Assembly: GCF_030167915.1 (NCBI RefSeq)
Contig: NZ_JARGNB010000001.1
Location: 1,798,001 to 1,862,000 of the forward strand
Source of the DNA: Aquabacterium humicola
GTDB taxonomy: Bacteria > Pseudomonadota > Gammaproteobacteria > Burkholderiales > Burkholderiaceae_C
Direction: 5' to 3'
Length of the DNA: 64,000 nt
Positions 8,975 to 19,988 of the stretch are shown here, one piece after another. How positions within the stretch are numbered: the first letter of the stretch is position 1; every line of letters starts with the position of its first letter. The translations under genes and the position numbers were made by a program. The notes under the pieces are model-generated. The model was not told where the DNA came from. It searched no databases and saw only the letters and a list, made by a program, of their open reading frames with translations.

Positions 8975-9751
8975 ATGCAGCAGACCCTTCCCTGGATCAT
9001 CGCCCTGGTCGCCGTCGCAGTCCTGGCGCCCGCCGTGGTGTGGTTCTGGTTGAGGCCGCGCAAGCCCGCCAAACCCAAGCCGCTGCCGCAGGAATGGGCG
9101 CTGACCGCACGACCGGTGTTCAGCACCGACGAGCGCCGCGTCTATCGCCAGCTGCGCGAGGCGCTGCCGCATCACATCGTGCTGTCGAAGCTGCCGCTCG
9201 TGCGCTTCTGTCAGCCGAACGATCCGCAGCAGGTGCGCTACTGGTACGAGCTGCTGGGCTCGATCCACGTCACCTTCGCGATCTGCAGCGCCAACGGCCG
9301 CGTGCTGGCAGCCATCGACCTCGCCAGCGACCGCGCGAACCAGACACGCTCGATGCAGATCAAGCAGGCGGTGCTGGGGGCCTGCCGCGTGCGCTACCTG
9401 CGCTGCCCGGTCGACCACCTGCCGTCGATTCCCGAACTGCAGCTGCTGGTGCCGCAGAGCGCGGCCGCGTCGCGCGGCCCGCAGCCGGCACCGGCGGTCT
9501 ACCGCGCGCGCGACTCGCTGGCCACGGCCGTTGCGTCGCGCCGCCGAGAGCGCACGACCCTGTGGCAGGACTCCGGCTTCTTCCACGACTCCTTCTTCTC
9601 GCCCGAAGGCCGCGACGCGCCGAACAGCGAGATGGGCGCGCTGGGCCCGTCCAGCCGCGCCGGCGAGCTGCCGAACGAAGGCCCGCCGACGCTGCCGCCG
9701 GACGAAACGGGCGATGATCGGCCGCATCGCCCACCGCCGCTGCGCCATTGA
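8975..9751 (+). CDS. Membrane-anchored DUF2726 domain protein
   Basis: Function unknown. One N-terminal membrane segment (about residues 7-27) precedes a DUF2726 domain (about 45-160). That domain is recognisable from RRVYRQLREALP, VLSKLPLVRF, FAICSANGRVLAAIDL and a later RCPVDHLPS. The domain is related to nuclease-like folds but its activity is undefined. The last 90 residues are low in complexity. The start ATG at 8975 sits right before the membrane helix. The stop TGA overlaps the TTG start of srkA (ATTGA), so the two are translationally coupled. Confidence 0.75.
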   Translation: MQQTLPWIIALVAVAVLAPAVVWFWLRPRKPAKPKPLPQEWALTARPVFSTDERRVYRQLREALPHHIVLSKLPLVRFCQPNDPQQVRYWYELLGSIHVTFAICSANGRVLAAIDLASDRANQTRSMQIKQAVLGACRVRYLRCPVDHLPSIPELQLLVPQSAAASRGPQPAPAVYRARDSLATAVASRRRERTTLWQDSGFFHDSFFSPEGRDAPNSEMGALGPSSRAGELPNEGPPTLPPDETGDDRPHRPPPLRH

Positions 9752-10791
9752 CCTCCGATTCTTCGCCTGACCAGGCCCCGCCGCACGAGCATCCGTACGA
9801 CCGCCTGACGCCGCAAGCCGTGCTCGACGCGCTCGACGGCGCGGGGCTGCATGGCGACGGCCGGCTGCTGCAGCTCAACAGCTACGAGAACCGCGTCTTC
9901 CAGGTCTTCCTCGAGGACGGCAGCGCGATCGTGGCCAAGTTCTACAGGCCCGGCCGCTGGAGCGACGCGCAGATCCTCGAGGAGCACGCCTTCGCGCTGG
10001 AACTCGCCGCGGCCGAGGTGCCGGTGGTCGCACCGCTGGTGCTGGACGGCGGCGCCACGCTGGTGCACACGACCCTCGACGGCCAGCCTTTCCGCTTCGC
10101 TGCCTACCCGCGCCGCGCCGGCCGCGGGCCGGAGCTGGAAGACCTCGAGACGCTGCGCTGGCTGGGGCGGTTCATCGGCCGGCTGCATGCGGTCGGCGCT
10201 GAACGGCCGTTCGCGACGCGGCGCCGACTCGATCCGCAGACCTTCGGCCATGCAGCGCGGGACCGCATCCTGGCGCTCGACCTGATCCCGCCGGCGCAGC
10301 TCGATGGCTGGCGCCGTGCGTGCGATGCCGCACTGGAAGCGATCGATGCCGCCTTCGCCGCGGTCCAGCCGCTCTCGATCATTCGCCTGCACGGCGACTG
10401 CCACCCCGGCAACATCCTGTGGCGCGAAGAAGGGCCGCACATCGTCGACCTGGACGATGCCTGCAACGGCCCGGCGATCCAGGACCTGTGGATGCTGCTG
10501 TCCGGCAACCCCGCGTCGATGCGTTCGCAGCTGGCCGCTGTCCTGGCGGGTTATCGCCAGTTCCGCCGCTTCGACACCCGCGAGCTCGCGCTGATCGAGC
10601 CGTTGCGCACGCTGCGCATGATCCACCACAGCGCGTGGATCGCCGAGCGCTGGAACGATCCGGCCTTCCCCGCCGCGTTCCCGTGGTTCGGCGGCCCCGG
10701 CTACTGGGGCCAGCAGACCACGCAGCTGCACGAGCAGGTCGAGGCGATGGCCGAGCCGCCGCTGGAGCTCGGGCCGATCGACTTCGACTGA
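9748..10791 (+). CDS. srkA: Stress response serine/threonine kinase (YihE/SrkA)
   Basis: Cytoplasmic protein kinase of the aminoglycoside-phosphotransferase fold that counters stress-induced cell death in enterobacteria. The 347 residues contain the N-lobe NSYENRVFQV, the catalytic HGDCHPGNILW beginning at residue 215, and the metal-binding VDLDD. The GPAIQDLWMLL segment is typical of YihE. The start is TTG at 9748 inside the stop of the preceding gene; no ATG or GTG start fits the conserved N-terminus better. Confidence 0.9.
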   Translation: MTSDSSPDQAPPHEHPYDRLTPQAVLDALDGAGLHGDGRLLQLNSYENRVFQVFLEDGSAIVAKFYRPGRWSDAQILEEHAFALELAAAEVPVVAPLVLDGGATLVHTTLDGQPFRFAAYPRRAGRGPELEDLETLRWLGRFIGRLHAVGAERPFATRRRLDPQTFGHAARDRILALDLIPPAQLDGWRRACDAALEAIDAAFAAVQPLSIIRLHGDCHPGNILWREEGPHIVDLDDACNGPAIQDLWMLLSGNPASMRSQLAAVLAGYRQFRRFDTRELALIEPLRTLRMIHHSAWIAERWNDPAFPAAFPWFGGPGYWGQQTTQLHEQVEAMAEPPLELGPIDFD

Positions 10792-10799
10792 CCCACGCG

Positions 10800-11903
10800 A
10801 TGCGCGTTGCGCCGGCCGATGTGCTGCTGCCGCGGCTGGCGACGCCGCAGCGCCGCCGCCTGCTCGCCGGGTTCGCCATCGCCTGGCTCGTCTTCTGGGC
10901 GCTGATGACGCTGGTCGGCGTGCAGGAGCACCTGCGCAGCGGCGGCACCCAACCCTGGCATCGCGTGCTCGACGAGACGACGTCGATGCTCGTCGCCACG
11001 GCCGTGGGGATCGTCCAGTGGCAGTGGGGCGTGCGCCTGGACCGGTTCCTGCAACGGCCGTGGCAGTGGTTCGGCCGCGTGCTGGGCGTGCTGCCGCTGG
11101 TGGCGCCGCTGTTCGTCGGCGCGATCTACGGGCTGCGCGCGCTGGTGCTGGTGCTGGCCGGCGAACCGGTGCGCTTCGATCCGTGGCCGGTGCTGATGCG
11201 CCACGAGATCCCGAAGTTCGCGATCTTCTACGCCCTCTTCAGCGGCGTGCATTTCGGGCTGCGCTCGTACCGCGCCTGGCTCGCCGAACGGCTGCGCGCC
11301 GAGCGGCTGCAGGCGCTGACGCACGAGGCGCAGCTCGCGCAGCTGACGCAGCAGCTGCAGCCGCATTTCCTGTTCAACGCGCTGAATACGATCGCCTCGT
11401 TGATCCACGACGATCCGCAGCGCGCCGATGCACTGCTGCAGCGCCTGGCCGCGCTGCTGCGCGCGGCCTCCGACGTCGCACAGCGGCCCGAACAGCCCCT
11501 GGCCGACGAGCTCGCGCTGTTGCGCGGCTACGCCGACATCATGCTCGAGCGCTTCGGCGCGCGCGCCCGCATCGAGTGGCGCGTCGACGATGCGACGCTC
11601 GCCTGCCGCGTGCCGACGCTGGCGCTGCAGGTGCTGCTGGAGAACGCGTTCAAGCACGCCGTCGAGCGCCGACGCGCCGCGACGACCATCGTGGTCGAGG
11701 CCCACCGCGATGGCGGCCGGCTGCGGCTGGCGGTCAGCGACGACGGCGGCGGGCTGGCCGGCGCGCCGGTCTTCGGCGTCGGCCTCGGCAATCTCGAGCG
11801 CCGCCTGCGGGTGCTGCATGGCGGCGCGGCGACCCTCGCCCTTCGTTCGAATGCGCCGGCCGGCGGCGTGCGCGCAACGCTGGAGATGCCATGCGCGTGC
11901 TGA
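10800..11903 (+). CDS. LytS/AlgZ-type sensor histidine kinase
   Basis: Membrane sensor kinase for the LytTR regulator encoded next. About four membrane segments fill residues 20-150. The His_kinase motif LQPHFLFNALNTIASL follows, with the likely phospho-acceptor His189, and then an HATPase domain with ENAFKHAVE (N box) and GVGLGNLERRL (G box). There is no recognisable extracellular sensor domain, so the signal is probably read within the membrane. The gene overlaps the regulator by 13 bases. Confidence 0.88.
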   Translation: MRVAPADVLLPRLATPQRRRLLAGFAIAWLVFWALMTLVGVQEHLRSGGTQPWHRVLDETTSMLVATAVGIVQWQWGVRLDRFLQRPWQWFGRVLGVLPLVAPLFVGAIYGLRALVLVLAGEPVRFDPWPVLMRHEIPKFAIFYALFSGVHFGLRSYRAWLAERLRAERLQALTHEAQLAQLTQQLQPHFLFNALNTIASLIHDDPQRADALLQRLAALLRAASDVAQRPEQPLADELALLRGYADIMLERFGARARIEWRVDDATLACRVPTLALQVLLENAFKHAVERRRAATTIVVEAHRDGGRLRLAVSDDGGGLAGAPVFGVGLGNLERRLRVLHGGAATLALRSNAPAGGVRATLEMPCAC

Positions 11904-12595
11904 TCGTCGATGACGAGGCGCCGGCGCGACGCCGCCTTCAACAACTGCTGGCGCCGATCGACGGCATCGACGTGGTTGGCGAAGCGGCCGATGGCGAAGC
12001 GGCGCTGGCGCTGGCCGAGCGCCTGCGGCCGGACCTGATGCTGCTCGACGTTCAGATGCCCGAGCTCGACGGCCTCGCGGTCGCCGCGTCGCTGCCCGAC
12101 GACGGGCCGGCGGTGGTCTTCGTCACCGCACACGATGTCTACGCACTGCAGGCCTTCGACGCGCAGGCGCTGGACTACCTGCTCAAGCCGGTGGCCGCGG
12201 ACCGGCTCGCGCGTGCCATCGAACGCGCCCGTCGCCGGGCCGCGCCGCGTGCGACCGTGCCGACGCGCCAGTTGCTGGTGCCGACGCGGCAGGGCGGCGT
12301 CGCCGTGCTGCCGTGCGCCGAGATCCACTGGCTCGAAGCCGCCGACAACTACGTGACGCTGCATGCCGGCGGGCGTGAACACCTGCTGCGCCGAACCCTC
12401 GGCGGCCTGCTCGCCGACCTGGGCGACGACTTCGTGCGGGTGCATCGCGGCGCCGCGGTGGCGCTCGACCAGGTCGCGCTGGTGCGCCCGAACGACAAGG
12501 GCGACGCGCGGATCGTGCTGCGCTCGGGCGCCGAGGTCGCCTGCAGCCGCGCCTACCGACCGGTGCTGCTGGAGCGGCTCGCCGCACGCGACTGA
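11891..12595 (+). CDS. LytTR family response regulator
   Basis: Receiver domain (1-120; acidic pocket DDE, phospho-acceptor Asp53, conserved Lys in LLKPV) joined to a LytTR DNA-binding domain (about 135-234, with IHWLEAADNYVTLH and FVRVHRGAAV). It is the partner of the overlapping histidine kinase. Family members bind paired sites upstream of their targets; none was identified here. AlgR-type regulators control alginate in Pseudomonas, but a link to the polysaccharide genes 12 kb away is speculation. Confidence 0.9.
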   Translation: MRVLIVDDEAPARRRLQQLLAPIDGIDVVGEAADGEAALALAERLRPDLMLLDVQMPELDGLAVAASLPDDGPAVVFVTAHDVYALQAFDAQALDYLLKPVAADRLARAIERARRRAAPRATVPTRQLLVPTRQGGVAVLPCAEIHWLEAADNYVTLHAGGREHLLRRTLGGLLADLGDDFVRVHRGAAVALDQVALVRPNDKGDARIVLRSGAEVACSRAYRPVLLERLAARD

Positions 12596-12695
12596 GCCGG
12601 CGCGCTGCACCCGGCGGGTCCCGGCTCGCCCCGCGCCGCCCCCGGCTCGTCCCGCAGGCATGGCGCCGGGCGCGGGCGCTGCCTAGCCTGCGGGC

Positions 12696-13904
12696 ATGAA
12701 CGACACCGCCCTCCCCACCGCGCCACCGCGCCTGTACTTCCTCGACTGGCTGCGCGCCGCCGCCTTCGGCCTGCTGATCCTGTACCACGTCGGCATGTAC
12801 TACGTCAGCTGGGACTGGCACCTCAAGAGCCCGCACGCCGGCCCGGCGATCGAGCCGCTGATGCGCTTGAGCTCGCCGTGGCGGCTCGCGCTGCTGTTCC
12901 TGATCTCCGGCGCCGCGATGTCGCTGCTCCTGCAGCGCCGTCCGGCAAGCTTCCTGCGCGAACGCTCGAAACGCCTGCTGCTGCCCTTGCTGCTCGGCAT
13001 GCTGGTGATCGTGCCGCCGCAGGCCTACCTCGAGGTGATGCACAAGGTGGCCTACGGCGGCAGCTATGGCGACTTCATGCGGCTGTACCTCAGCGGCTAC
13101 GGCGGCTTCTGCCGCGGCCAGGACTGCCTGATCCTGCCGACCTGGAACCACCTGTGGTTCGTCGCCTACCTGTGGGTCTACTGCGTCGCGCTGTGGGCGC
13201 TGCTGAAGGCCTGGCCGGCAGCGCTGGATCGACTGACGGCGCTGGCCGGGCCGCATCTGCGGGGCTGGGGCCTGCTGCTGTGGCCGGCCGCGCTGCTGGC
13301 GCTGTGGCGCTGCCTGCTCGCCGCGCGATTCCCGACCACCCACGCGCTGGTCGACGACGTCTACAGCCACGCGCTGTACTTCAGCGTCTTCGGGCTCGGT
13401 GCGGTGCTGGCGCGCATGGCAGACTGGGCCCGCTTCGAGCGGCCGCGCTGGATCGCGCTGGGCGTCGCGCTCGGCCTGTGGACCTTGCTGGCCGCGTACT
13501 TCGCGACCTACTCGAACGCCGTGCCGCCACCGGAATGGATGCGCCAGCTGCAGCGCGCCGGCTACGGCGCCCTGCAATGGCTGGCGATCGTCGCCGCGCT
13601 CGGCTTCGCGCACCGCCACTGGAACCGCGACCACTGCTGGCGCGAAACCGTCGTCGAGGCGGTGTTCCCGGTCTACCTGCTGCACCAGACGCTGATCCTG
13701 CTCGCCGCCTGGTGGCTGCGGCCGCTGCAGCTGCACCCGGCGCTGGAAGCGCCGCTGCTGATCGCCGCGACCGCCGCCGGCTGTATCGGCGGCTACCTGA
13801 TCGCGCGGCGCCTCGGCCCGCTGCGCGTCTGGTTCGGCCTGGGCCCCGCCGCGCGCACGGCGAGGCCGCTCACATCGAACGTCAGGCCGCCAGCAGCCGC
13901 GTGA
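12696..13904 (+). CDS. Membrane acyltransferase (acyltransferase 3 / OpgC-like)
   Basis: Integral membrane O-acyltransferase, 402 residues with about ten hydrophobic helices. The N-terminal [22 protein letters not shown] has the family's conserved Arg and His. The layout (a long loop after helix 3, [16 protein letters not shown]) resembles OpgC-type enzymes that transfer succinyl groups to glucans. The substrate is unknown. The last 23 bases overlap the convergent htpG gene. Confidence 0.8.
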   Translation: MNDTALPTAPPRLYFLDWLRAAAFGLLILYHVGMYYVSWDWHLKSPHAGPAIEPLMRLSSPWRLALLFLISGAAMSLLLQRRPASFLRERSKRLLLPLLLGMLVIVPPQAYLEVMHKVAYGGSYGDFMRLYLSGYGGFCRGQDCLILPTWNHLWFVAYLWVYCVALWALLKAWPAALDRLTALAGPHLRGWGLLLWPAALLALWRCLLAARFPTTHALVDDVYSHALYFSVFGLGAVLARMADWARFERPRWIALGVALGLWTLLAAYFATYSNAVPPPEWMRQLQRAGYGALQWLAIVAALGFAHRHWNRDHCWRETVVEAVFPVYLLHQTLILLAAWWLRPLQLHPALEAPLLIAATAAGCIGGYLIARRLGPLRVWFGLGPAARTARPLTSNVRPPAAA

Positions 13905-15783
13905 CACGCGACACGTAGGCCGCCGGGTCCTCGAGCTGGCCGCCCTCGGCGAGCAGCGCCTGGTCGAACAGGATGTGCGCCAGGTCGTCGAAGCGCGCGT
14001 CGTCGCCGGCCAGGCGCTTGACCAGCGCGTGCTCCGGGTTCACCTCGAGGATCGGCTGCGCCTTCGGCGCGTCCTGCCCGGCCTGCTTCAGCATGCGGGC
14101 GAGGTGCGCGCTCATGTCGCCTTCCTCGACGACGACGCAGGCCGGCGAGTCGACCAGGCGCGTCGTCACGCGCACGTCCTTCGCGCGGTCCTTCAGCGCC
14201 GTCTTCAGCTTCTCCAGCGTCGGCTTGAAGGTCTCGGCCGCGGCTTCGGCCTGCTTCTTCTCTTCTTCGTCCTGCAGCTTGCCGAGGTCGACCGCGCCCT
14301 TGGCCACGCTCTGCAGCGGCTTGCCCTCGAACTCGTAGAGGTGGCTCAGCATCCATTCGTCGACGCGGTCGACGAGCAGCAGCACCTCGATGCCCTTCTT
14401 CTTGAAGATCTCGAGCTGCGGGCTGGACTTCGCGGCGGTGAGCGAGTCGGCGGTGATGACGTAGATCGCCTCCTGGCCTTCCTTCATGCGCGACACGTAG
14501 TCGGCGAAGGAGACGCCCTCGTCGGCATGGGTCGATGCGAAGCGGTACAGCTTCGCGAGGCGCTCGCGGTTCTGGTGGTCCTCGCCGATGCCTTCCTTCA
14601 GCACGGCGCCGAACTCGTTCCAGAACTTCTGGTACTTGGCCTTGTCCTCGGCCGACTCACTGTCGGCCAGCGCCTCCAGCATGCCGAGCACGCGCTTGGT
14701 CGAGCCCTCGCGGATCGCCTTGACGTCGCGGCTTTCCTGCAGCAGCTCGCGGCTGACGTTCAGCGGCAGATCGGACGAGTCGATCACGCCCTTGACGAAG
14801 CGCAGGTACACCGGCATCAGCGCCTCGGCGTCGTCCATGATGAAGACGCGCTTGACGTACAGCTTCACGCCGCCGCGCTTGTCGCGGTTCCACAGGTCGA
14901 ACGGCGCCTTCGCCGGCACGTACAGCAGCTGCGTGTACTCGCTGCGGCCCTCGACGCGGTTGTGCGTGTAGGCCAGCGGCGGCTCTGTGTCGTAGCTGAT
15001 CTGCTGGTAGAAGGCCTGGTACTCGGCGTCGGTGACGTCGCTCTTGGCGCGCGCCCACAGCGCGGCGGCCTTGTTGACCGTCTCCCACTCGTCCTTCGTG
15101 ACCTGCTGCTGCTTTTCGGAGTCCCACTCCTCCTTGCGCATCAGGATCGGCAGCGAGATGTGGTCGGAGTACTTGCCGATGATCGACTTCAGGCGCCAGG
15201 TCTTCAGGAACTCGTCGGCTTCCTCGTCGCGCAGGTGCAGGATGACGTCGGTGCCGCGGGCCTCGCGTGTGATGTCCTCGAGCTCGAACTCGCCGGTGCC
15301 TTCGCTGGACCAGCGCACGCCCTTGTCCTTCGGCCAGCCGGCACGGCGGGTCTCGACGGTGATGCGGTCGGCGACGATGAAGCCCGAGTAGAAGCCGACG
15401 CCGAACTGGCCGATCAGGTTGGCATCGGCCTTCGCCTTGCCGGCCTGCTCGTCGTCCTTCAGCTTCGCCATGAACTCGCGCGTGCCGCTCTTGGCGATGG
15501 TGCCCAGGTGCGACGCGGCTTCGTCGGCGCTCATGCCGATGCCGTTGTCGCGGATGGTCAGCGTCTTCGCCTCGGCGTCGAAGAAGACGCGCACTTCGAG
15601 GTTCGGCTGGTCCTCGTACAGCGCGGCATCGTCCAGGGCCTCGAAGCGCAGCTTGTCGCAGGCGTCGGAGGCGTTGGAGATCAACTCGCGCAGGAAGATT
15701 TCCTTGTTCGAGTACAGCGAGTGGGTGACGAGGTGCAGGATCTGCTTGACCTCGGCCTGGAAGGCGTGGGTGTGCTTGCTCAT
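13882..15783 (-). CDS. htpG: Molecular chaperone HtpG (bacterial Hsp90)
   Basis: ATP-dependent dimeric chaperone. The 633 residues contain the GHKL ATP site ([25 protein letters not shown]), the middle domain with LNVSRE and the arginine-bearing loop, and the C-terminal dimerisation domain. The ATG at 15783 gives the typical [16 protein letters not shown] start. A strong hairpin lies 39 bases upstream of the start. Confidence 0.97.
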   Translation of the reverse strand: MSKHTHAFQAEVKQILHLVTHSLYSNKEIFLRELISNASDACDKLRFEALDDAALYEDQPNLEVRVFFDAEAKTLTIRDNGIGMSADEAASHLGTIAKSGTREFMAKLKDDEQAGKAKADANLIGQFGVGFYSGFIVADRITVETRRAGWPKDKGVRWSSEGTGEFELEDITREARGTDVILHLRDEEADEFLKTWRLKSIIGKYSDHISLPILMRKEEWDSEKQQQVTKDEWETVNKAAALWARAKSDVTDAEYQAFYQQISYDTEPPLAYTHNRVEGRSEYTQLLYVPAKAPFDLWNRDKRGGVKLYVKRVFIMDDAEALMPVYLRFVKGVIDSSDLPLNVSRELLQESRDVKAIREGSTKRVLGMLEALADSESAEDKAKYQKFWNEFGAVLKEGIGEDHQNRERLAKLYRFASTHADEGVSFADYVSRMKEGQEAIYVITADSLTAAKSSPQLEIFKKKGIEVLLLVDRVDEWMLSHLYEFEGKPLQSVAKGAVDLGKLQDEEEKKQAEAAAETFKPTLEKLKTALKDRAKDVRVTTRLVDSPACVVVEEGDMSAHLARMLKQAGQDAPKAQPILEVNPEHALVKRLAGDDARFDDLAHILFDQALLAEGGQLEDPAAYVSRVTRLLAA

Positions 15784-15821
15784 GGGTGGATGGAGGCTGG
15801 CGTTCTGCTTCAGTGGCGGAC

Positions 15822-15846
15822 GGCGCCGGCCTCGGAGGCCGGCGCC
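15822..15846. other. Strong GC hairpin between the molybdenum hydroxylase genes and htpG
   Basis: An 11-base perfect stem (GGCGCCGGCCT/AGGCCGGCGCC) with a three-base loop. It could end the transcript of the molybdenum hydroxylase operon or lie in the htpG leader. No T-run follows on either strand. Confidence 0.5.
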
Positions 15847-15939
15847 CATGCGGGGCCGCATTTTGGGCCGGGCCGGCGCGTTTCAAGATGCCCAGCGAGG
15901 ACCAGGCCTCGGGGCGCGGCGAGCCGCGCCTTGTCCGGC

Positions 15940-18296
15940 TCAGCCGCGGAAGGGCGACGGCTCGATGTCGGCCAGGTTCAGCGCGCGCCACACCCGCTCG
16001 GCCGTCAGCGGCATCTGCAGCCCTTCGGCGCGGTCGCCCAGGCCCGCGTGGTCCAGCGCGTCGATCACCGCCAGCACCACCGCCGGCGTCGCGCCGATGG
16101 TGCCGAGCTCGCCGACGCCCTTGACGCCCAGCGGGTTGGTCGTGCACGGGATCGAGGTATCGAAGACCGTCTTGAAGCCGATGAAGCCGTCGGCATGCGG
16201 CAGCGCGTAGTCCATCAGGCTGGCGCTCTTCAGCTGGCCGGTTTCGGCGTCGTAGCTCACCACCTCGCACAGCGCCTGGCCGATGCCCTGCACCGCGCCG
16301 CCCTCGATCTGGCCGCGCACGATGGTCGGGCTGATCACGCGGCCGATGTCGTTGACCGACGCATAGGCGACGATCTGCACCGCCCCGGTCGCGCGGTCGA
16401 TCTCGACCTCGCAGACATGGCAGCCGTTGGGCCAGGTCGGCCCGCCGGCCTTGGTGCTGGCATCGACGCGGATGGCCGCGCCCGGCTGGCGCGCAGCGAG
16501 CTCGAAGAGGCCGATGCCGAGGTCGGTGCCGGCCACCTCGAAACGACCCGCGCGGTACTCGATGTCGCCGGCCGGCGCTTCGAGCGCATCGGCGGCCAGC
16601 GCCTTCGCATCATCGACCGTCTTTCGCGCGGCGACGTCCACCGCCGAGCCGCCGGTGAACAGCGAGCGCGAGCCGGCCGAGCCGAAGCCGTTGAGCCGGT
16701 CGGTGTCGCCCTGCAGCACGCGGATGCGTTCGATCGGCACGCCGAAGACGTCGACCGCCAGCTGCGCGTAGCTGGTGACGATGCCCTGGCCCATCGCCTG
16801 CGTCGCCGAGCCGATCTCGATGAAGCCGTCGCCGCTGACGTTGATCGTCACCCGCTCGTCCAGCACGTTGCCGCCGGTCCATTCGAGGAAGGTGGCCAGG
16901 CCGCGGCCGCGCAGCCGGCCGCGCGCCCGCGATTCGGCGCGCCGCGCGGCGAAGCCGCTCCAGTCGGCGAGCTGCAGCCCCTGGTCGAGGATCTGCTCGA
17001 AGCGGCCGGAGTCGTAGACCTGCGCCATCGCGCTGCGGTAGGGCATCTGCTCGGGGCGGATCATGTTGCGGCGGCGCAGCTCCGACGGGTCGAGCTTCAG
17101 CCTGCGCGCGGCCGCATCCATCAGCCGCTCGATCAGGTAGATCGCCTCGGGCCGGCCGGCGCCACGGTAAGCGCCGGTGGTCGCGGTATTGGTCATCACC
17201 GCGCGGTACTGCAGGTCGACCGCCGGGATGTCGTAGATGCTGGTCGAGACCCACGGGCCGATCAGGATCTGGATCGCGATGCCGGCGCCGCTGGCATACG
17301 CACCGACGTTGGCGACGCCCCGCACGCGCAGCGCCAGCGCCCGGCCGTCCGGGCCCAGCGCCAGTTCGGCGCGGCTGGTGACGTCGCGGCCATGCGCCGC
17401 GGACAGGAATTCCTCGATGCGCTCGGCGCGCCACTTCACCGGCTGCTTCAGTTGCAGGGCCGCCCACGCGACCGCGATGTCCTCCGGGTAGGCGCCGGTC
17501 TTCATGCCGAAGCCGCCGCCGACGTCGCCGACCTGCACCCGCACCTGCTCGGTGGTCAGCCCGGGGATCGAGTCGACCAGTCCGCCGCGCACCGCCGTCG
17601 GCATCTGGCTCGACAGGTCGACGTAGAGCCGGCCGCCGTCGTCGGCATGGGTGCGCGCGATGATGCAGCGCGGCTCGATCGGCGTCGGCGCCAGGCGCTG
17701 GTTGTGCACGTCGACCGTCACGACGTGCGCGGCGGCCGCGAAGGCCGCGTCGGTGGCCGCGGCGTCGCCATGCCGCATCTCGGCGGCGATGTTGTCGGGC
17801 GCCTCGTCGCACAGCACCGGCGCGCCCGGGGCCATCGCGTCGAAGGGGTTGGTCACCGCCGGCAGCTCGTCGATGTCGACCCACACCGCGTCGGCCGCGG
17901 CGCGGGCTTCGGCCGGCGTGCGCGCCACCACCGCGACCATCGGCTCGCCGACGTAGCGCACCCGCTCGTGCGCCAGCGCGCGCCGCGGCGCGCTGGCGGT
18001 GGGCGAGCCGTCGCCGCGCTTGAAGCCGGGCACCGGCATCGGCTTGACCCCGGCGGCGACGAGCTCGGCGCCGGTGTAGATCGCGACCACGCCCGGCATC
18101 GCGCGCGCCGACTCGGTGTCGATGCCGCGGATCACGCCGTGCGCGTAGGTCGAGCGCAGGAAGACCAGGTGCAGCTGGCCCGGGTAGTCGAGGTCGTCGG
18201 TGAAGCGGCCGCGGCCGGCGACCAGCGCGGCGTCCTCGACGCGGTTGATCGCGCGACCGCTGCCGAAGCGGCCGACGGCATCGTCGAAGCCGGCGC

Positions 18297-18300
<4 letters not shown>
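15940..18300 (-). CDS. Xanthine dehydrogenase/CoxL family molybdopterin-binding subunit
   Basis: Large catalytic subunit of a molybdenum hydroxylase, 786 residues. Visible features are the N-terminal [13 protein letters not shown], the Moco region GGGFGMK, the active-site loop AYRGAGR, and the C-terminal [14 protein letters not shown] carrying the catalytic Glu. AYRGAGR replaces the AYXCSFR loop of true CO dehydrogenases, so this is a form II enzyme acting on an aldehyde or N-heterocycle. Its ATG overlaps the stop of the 2Fe-2S subunit gene by four bases. No FAD subunit gene lies nearby. Confidence 0.88.
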
Positions 18301-18782
<482 letters not shown>

Positions 18783-18839
18783 CGCTCGAGAGGGCCACGG
18801 GCCGGCGGTGGACGTCGGCCAATGGTAGCGGGCCGGACC

Positions 18840-19988
18840 TCAGCGATCGGTCGCCGGGGCGTCATCGCCGACCGCGGCGGCGATGTCGGCCGGTTCGTCG
18901 CGGGCCGTCGTGCCGTCGTTCGCGAAGCGGCGCACCCAGGCCTTGCGGATCAGGTGCGGCAGCAGCAGGCTGAACGGCATGCGCAGCCAGTGGCTGCGCA
19001 GGTAGAGCAGCCACTCGGCGAAGGCCGCGCCGGGCTGCTGCGACGGCGGATGCGCGCGCGACAGCGCGCGGCGGAACAGCGCGTGCATCGCCGCGCCGCG
19101 CACGCCGGTGGCCGCATCGGCCAGCGGCAGGTCCGGCGGCTGCGGCGTGCCGAGCAGCTCGCCGCACAAGCCCAGCGCGTAGCCCAGCGGCTTCGAGAGG
19201 TTCAGCAGCCGCGCCCGCCCGGCCAGGTGCGGCCAGAAGCCGGCATCGGCCGCCGCGCCGCTGCGCAGCAGCGCATCGAGATCGACGAGGTCGCGCATCC
19301 CGTGCTGCCACTCCCCCTCGTGGAACAGGTGCGTCGCGCTGTGCAGCACCAGGTCCGCGGGCTCCAGCAGGTGGAAGCGCGGGAAGCCGGGCATCGGCCG
19401 CGCCGCGGCGAACAGCGGCTCGGGCGGCGTCTGCAGCCGCGCAGTGCGCGGCAGGATGCTGTGGTGCAGGTCGAGCACCGTGCCGCGCCGCACGTGCGTC
19501 ATCGGCGGCAGCTCGTGCATCCAGTCCCGGTAATAACGCTGGTCGTACGCGTCATGGTGCGACGAGATCCAGCCGCCCAGCATCAGCGCGGCTTCGGCCG
19601 CGTCGATCTGCGCGCGCGGCACCATCAGGTCGATGTCCGAGAACAGGCGCCCGGCCGCCGGCGCCAGGTCGGCCGCCGCATAGGCCGCGCCCTTGAGCAC
19701 GACGATCGGGCCGGGGATCTCGGCCAGCGTGCGCGACAGCAGCGTCAGCTCCCAGCGCACCGCGCGCTGCTGCTGCGTGGCGATCGTCAGGTGCGCCAGC
19801 ATGCGCCGGCGCACCGGCGGCGGCAGCGTTTCGAGCAGGCCGACCGACCGCGCGAGGGCGCCCAGGCGCCCCATCAGGCCCGCGGCATCGGCCTGGCGCA
19901 GCACGCGGTCCCAGTCGGACTCGGCAAACGCACCCATCGTGCGCGGTTCGCGCAGCGCCTGCAGCAGCCGGGCGAAGGCCGCGTTCAC
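18840..19988 (-). CDS. Nucleotidyltransferase family protein (NTP_transf_5 type)
   Basis: 382 residues. The nucleotidyltransferase core is visible as VLKGAAYAAADL, then GRLFSDIDLMVP with the paired acidic metal ligands, and a DLHHSIL strand. The C-terminal half is helical. Relatives occur with HprK-like kinases in lasso-peptide and related clusters, where they add nucleotide or phosphate groups to a phosphorylated product. The start is GTG at 19988, overlapping the kinase stop (GTGA), so it is tightly coupled to the kinase. The substrate here is unknown. Confidence 0.8.
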   Translation of the reverse strand: MNAAFARLLQALREPRTMGAFAESDWDRVLRQADAAGLMGRLGALARSVGLLETLPPPVRRRMLAHLTIATQQQRAVRWELTLLSRTLAEIPGPIVVLKGAAYAAADLAPAAGRLFSDIDLMVPRAQIDAAEAALMLGGWISSHHDAYDQRYYRDWMHELPPMTHVRRGTVLDLHHSILPRTARLQTPPEPLFAAARPMPGFPRFHLLEPADLVLHSATHLFHEGEWQHGMRDLVDLDALLRSGAAADAGFWPHLAGRARLLNLSKPLGYALGLCGELLGTPQPPDLPLADAATGVRGAAMHALFRRALSRAHPPSQQPGAAFAEWLLYLRSHWLRMPFSLLLPHLIRKAWVRRFANDGTTARDEPADIAAAVGDDAPATDR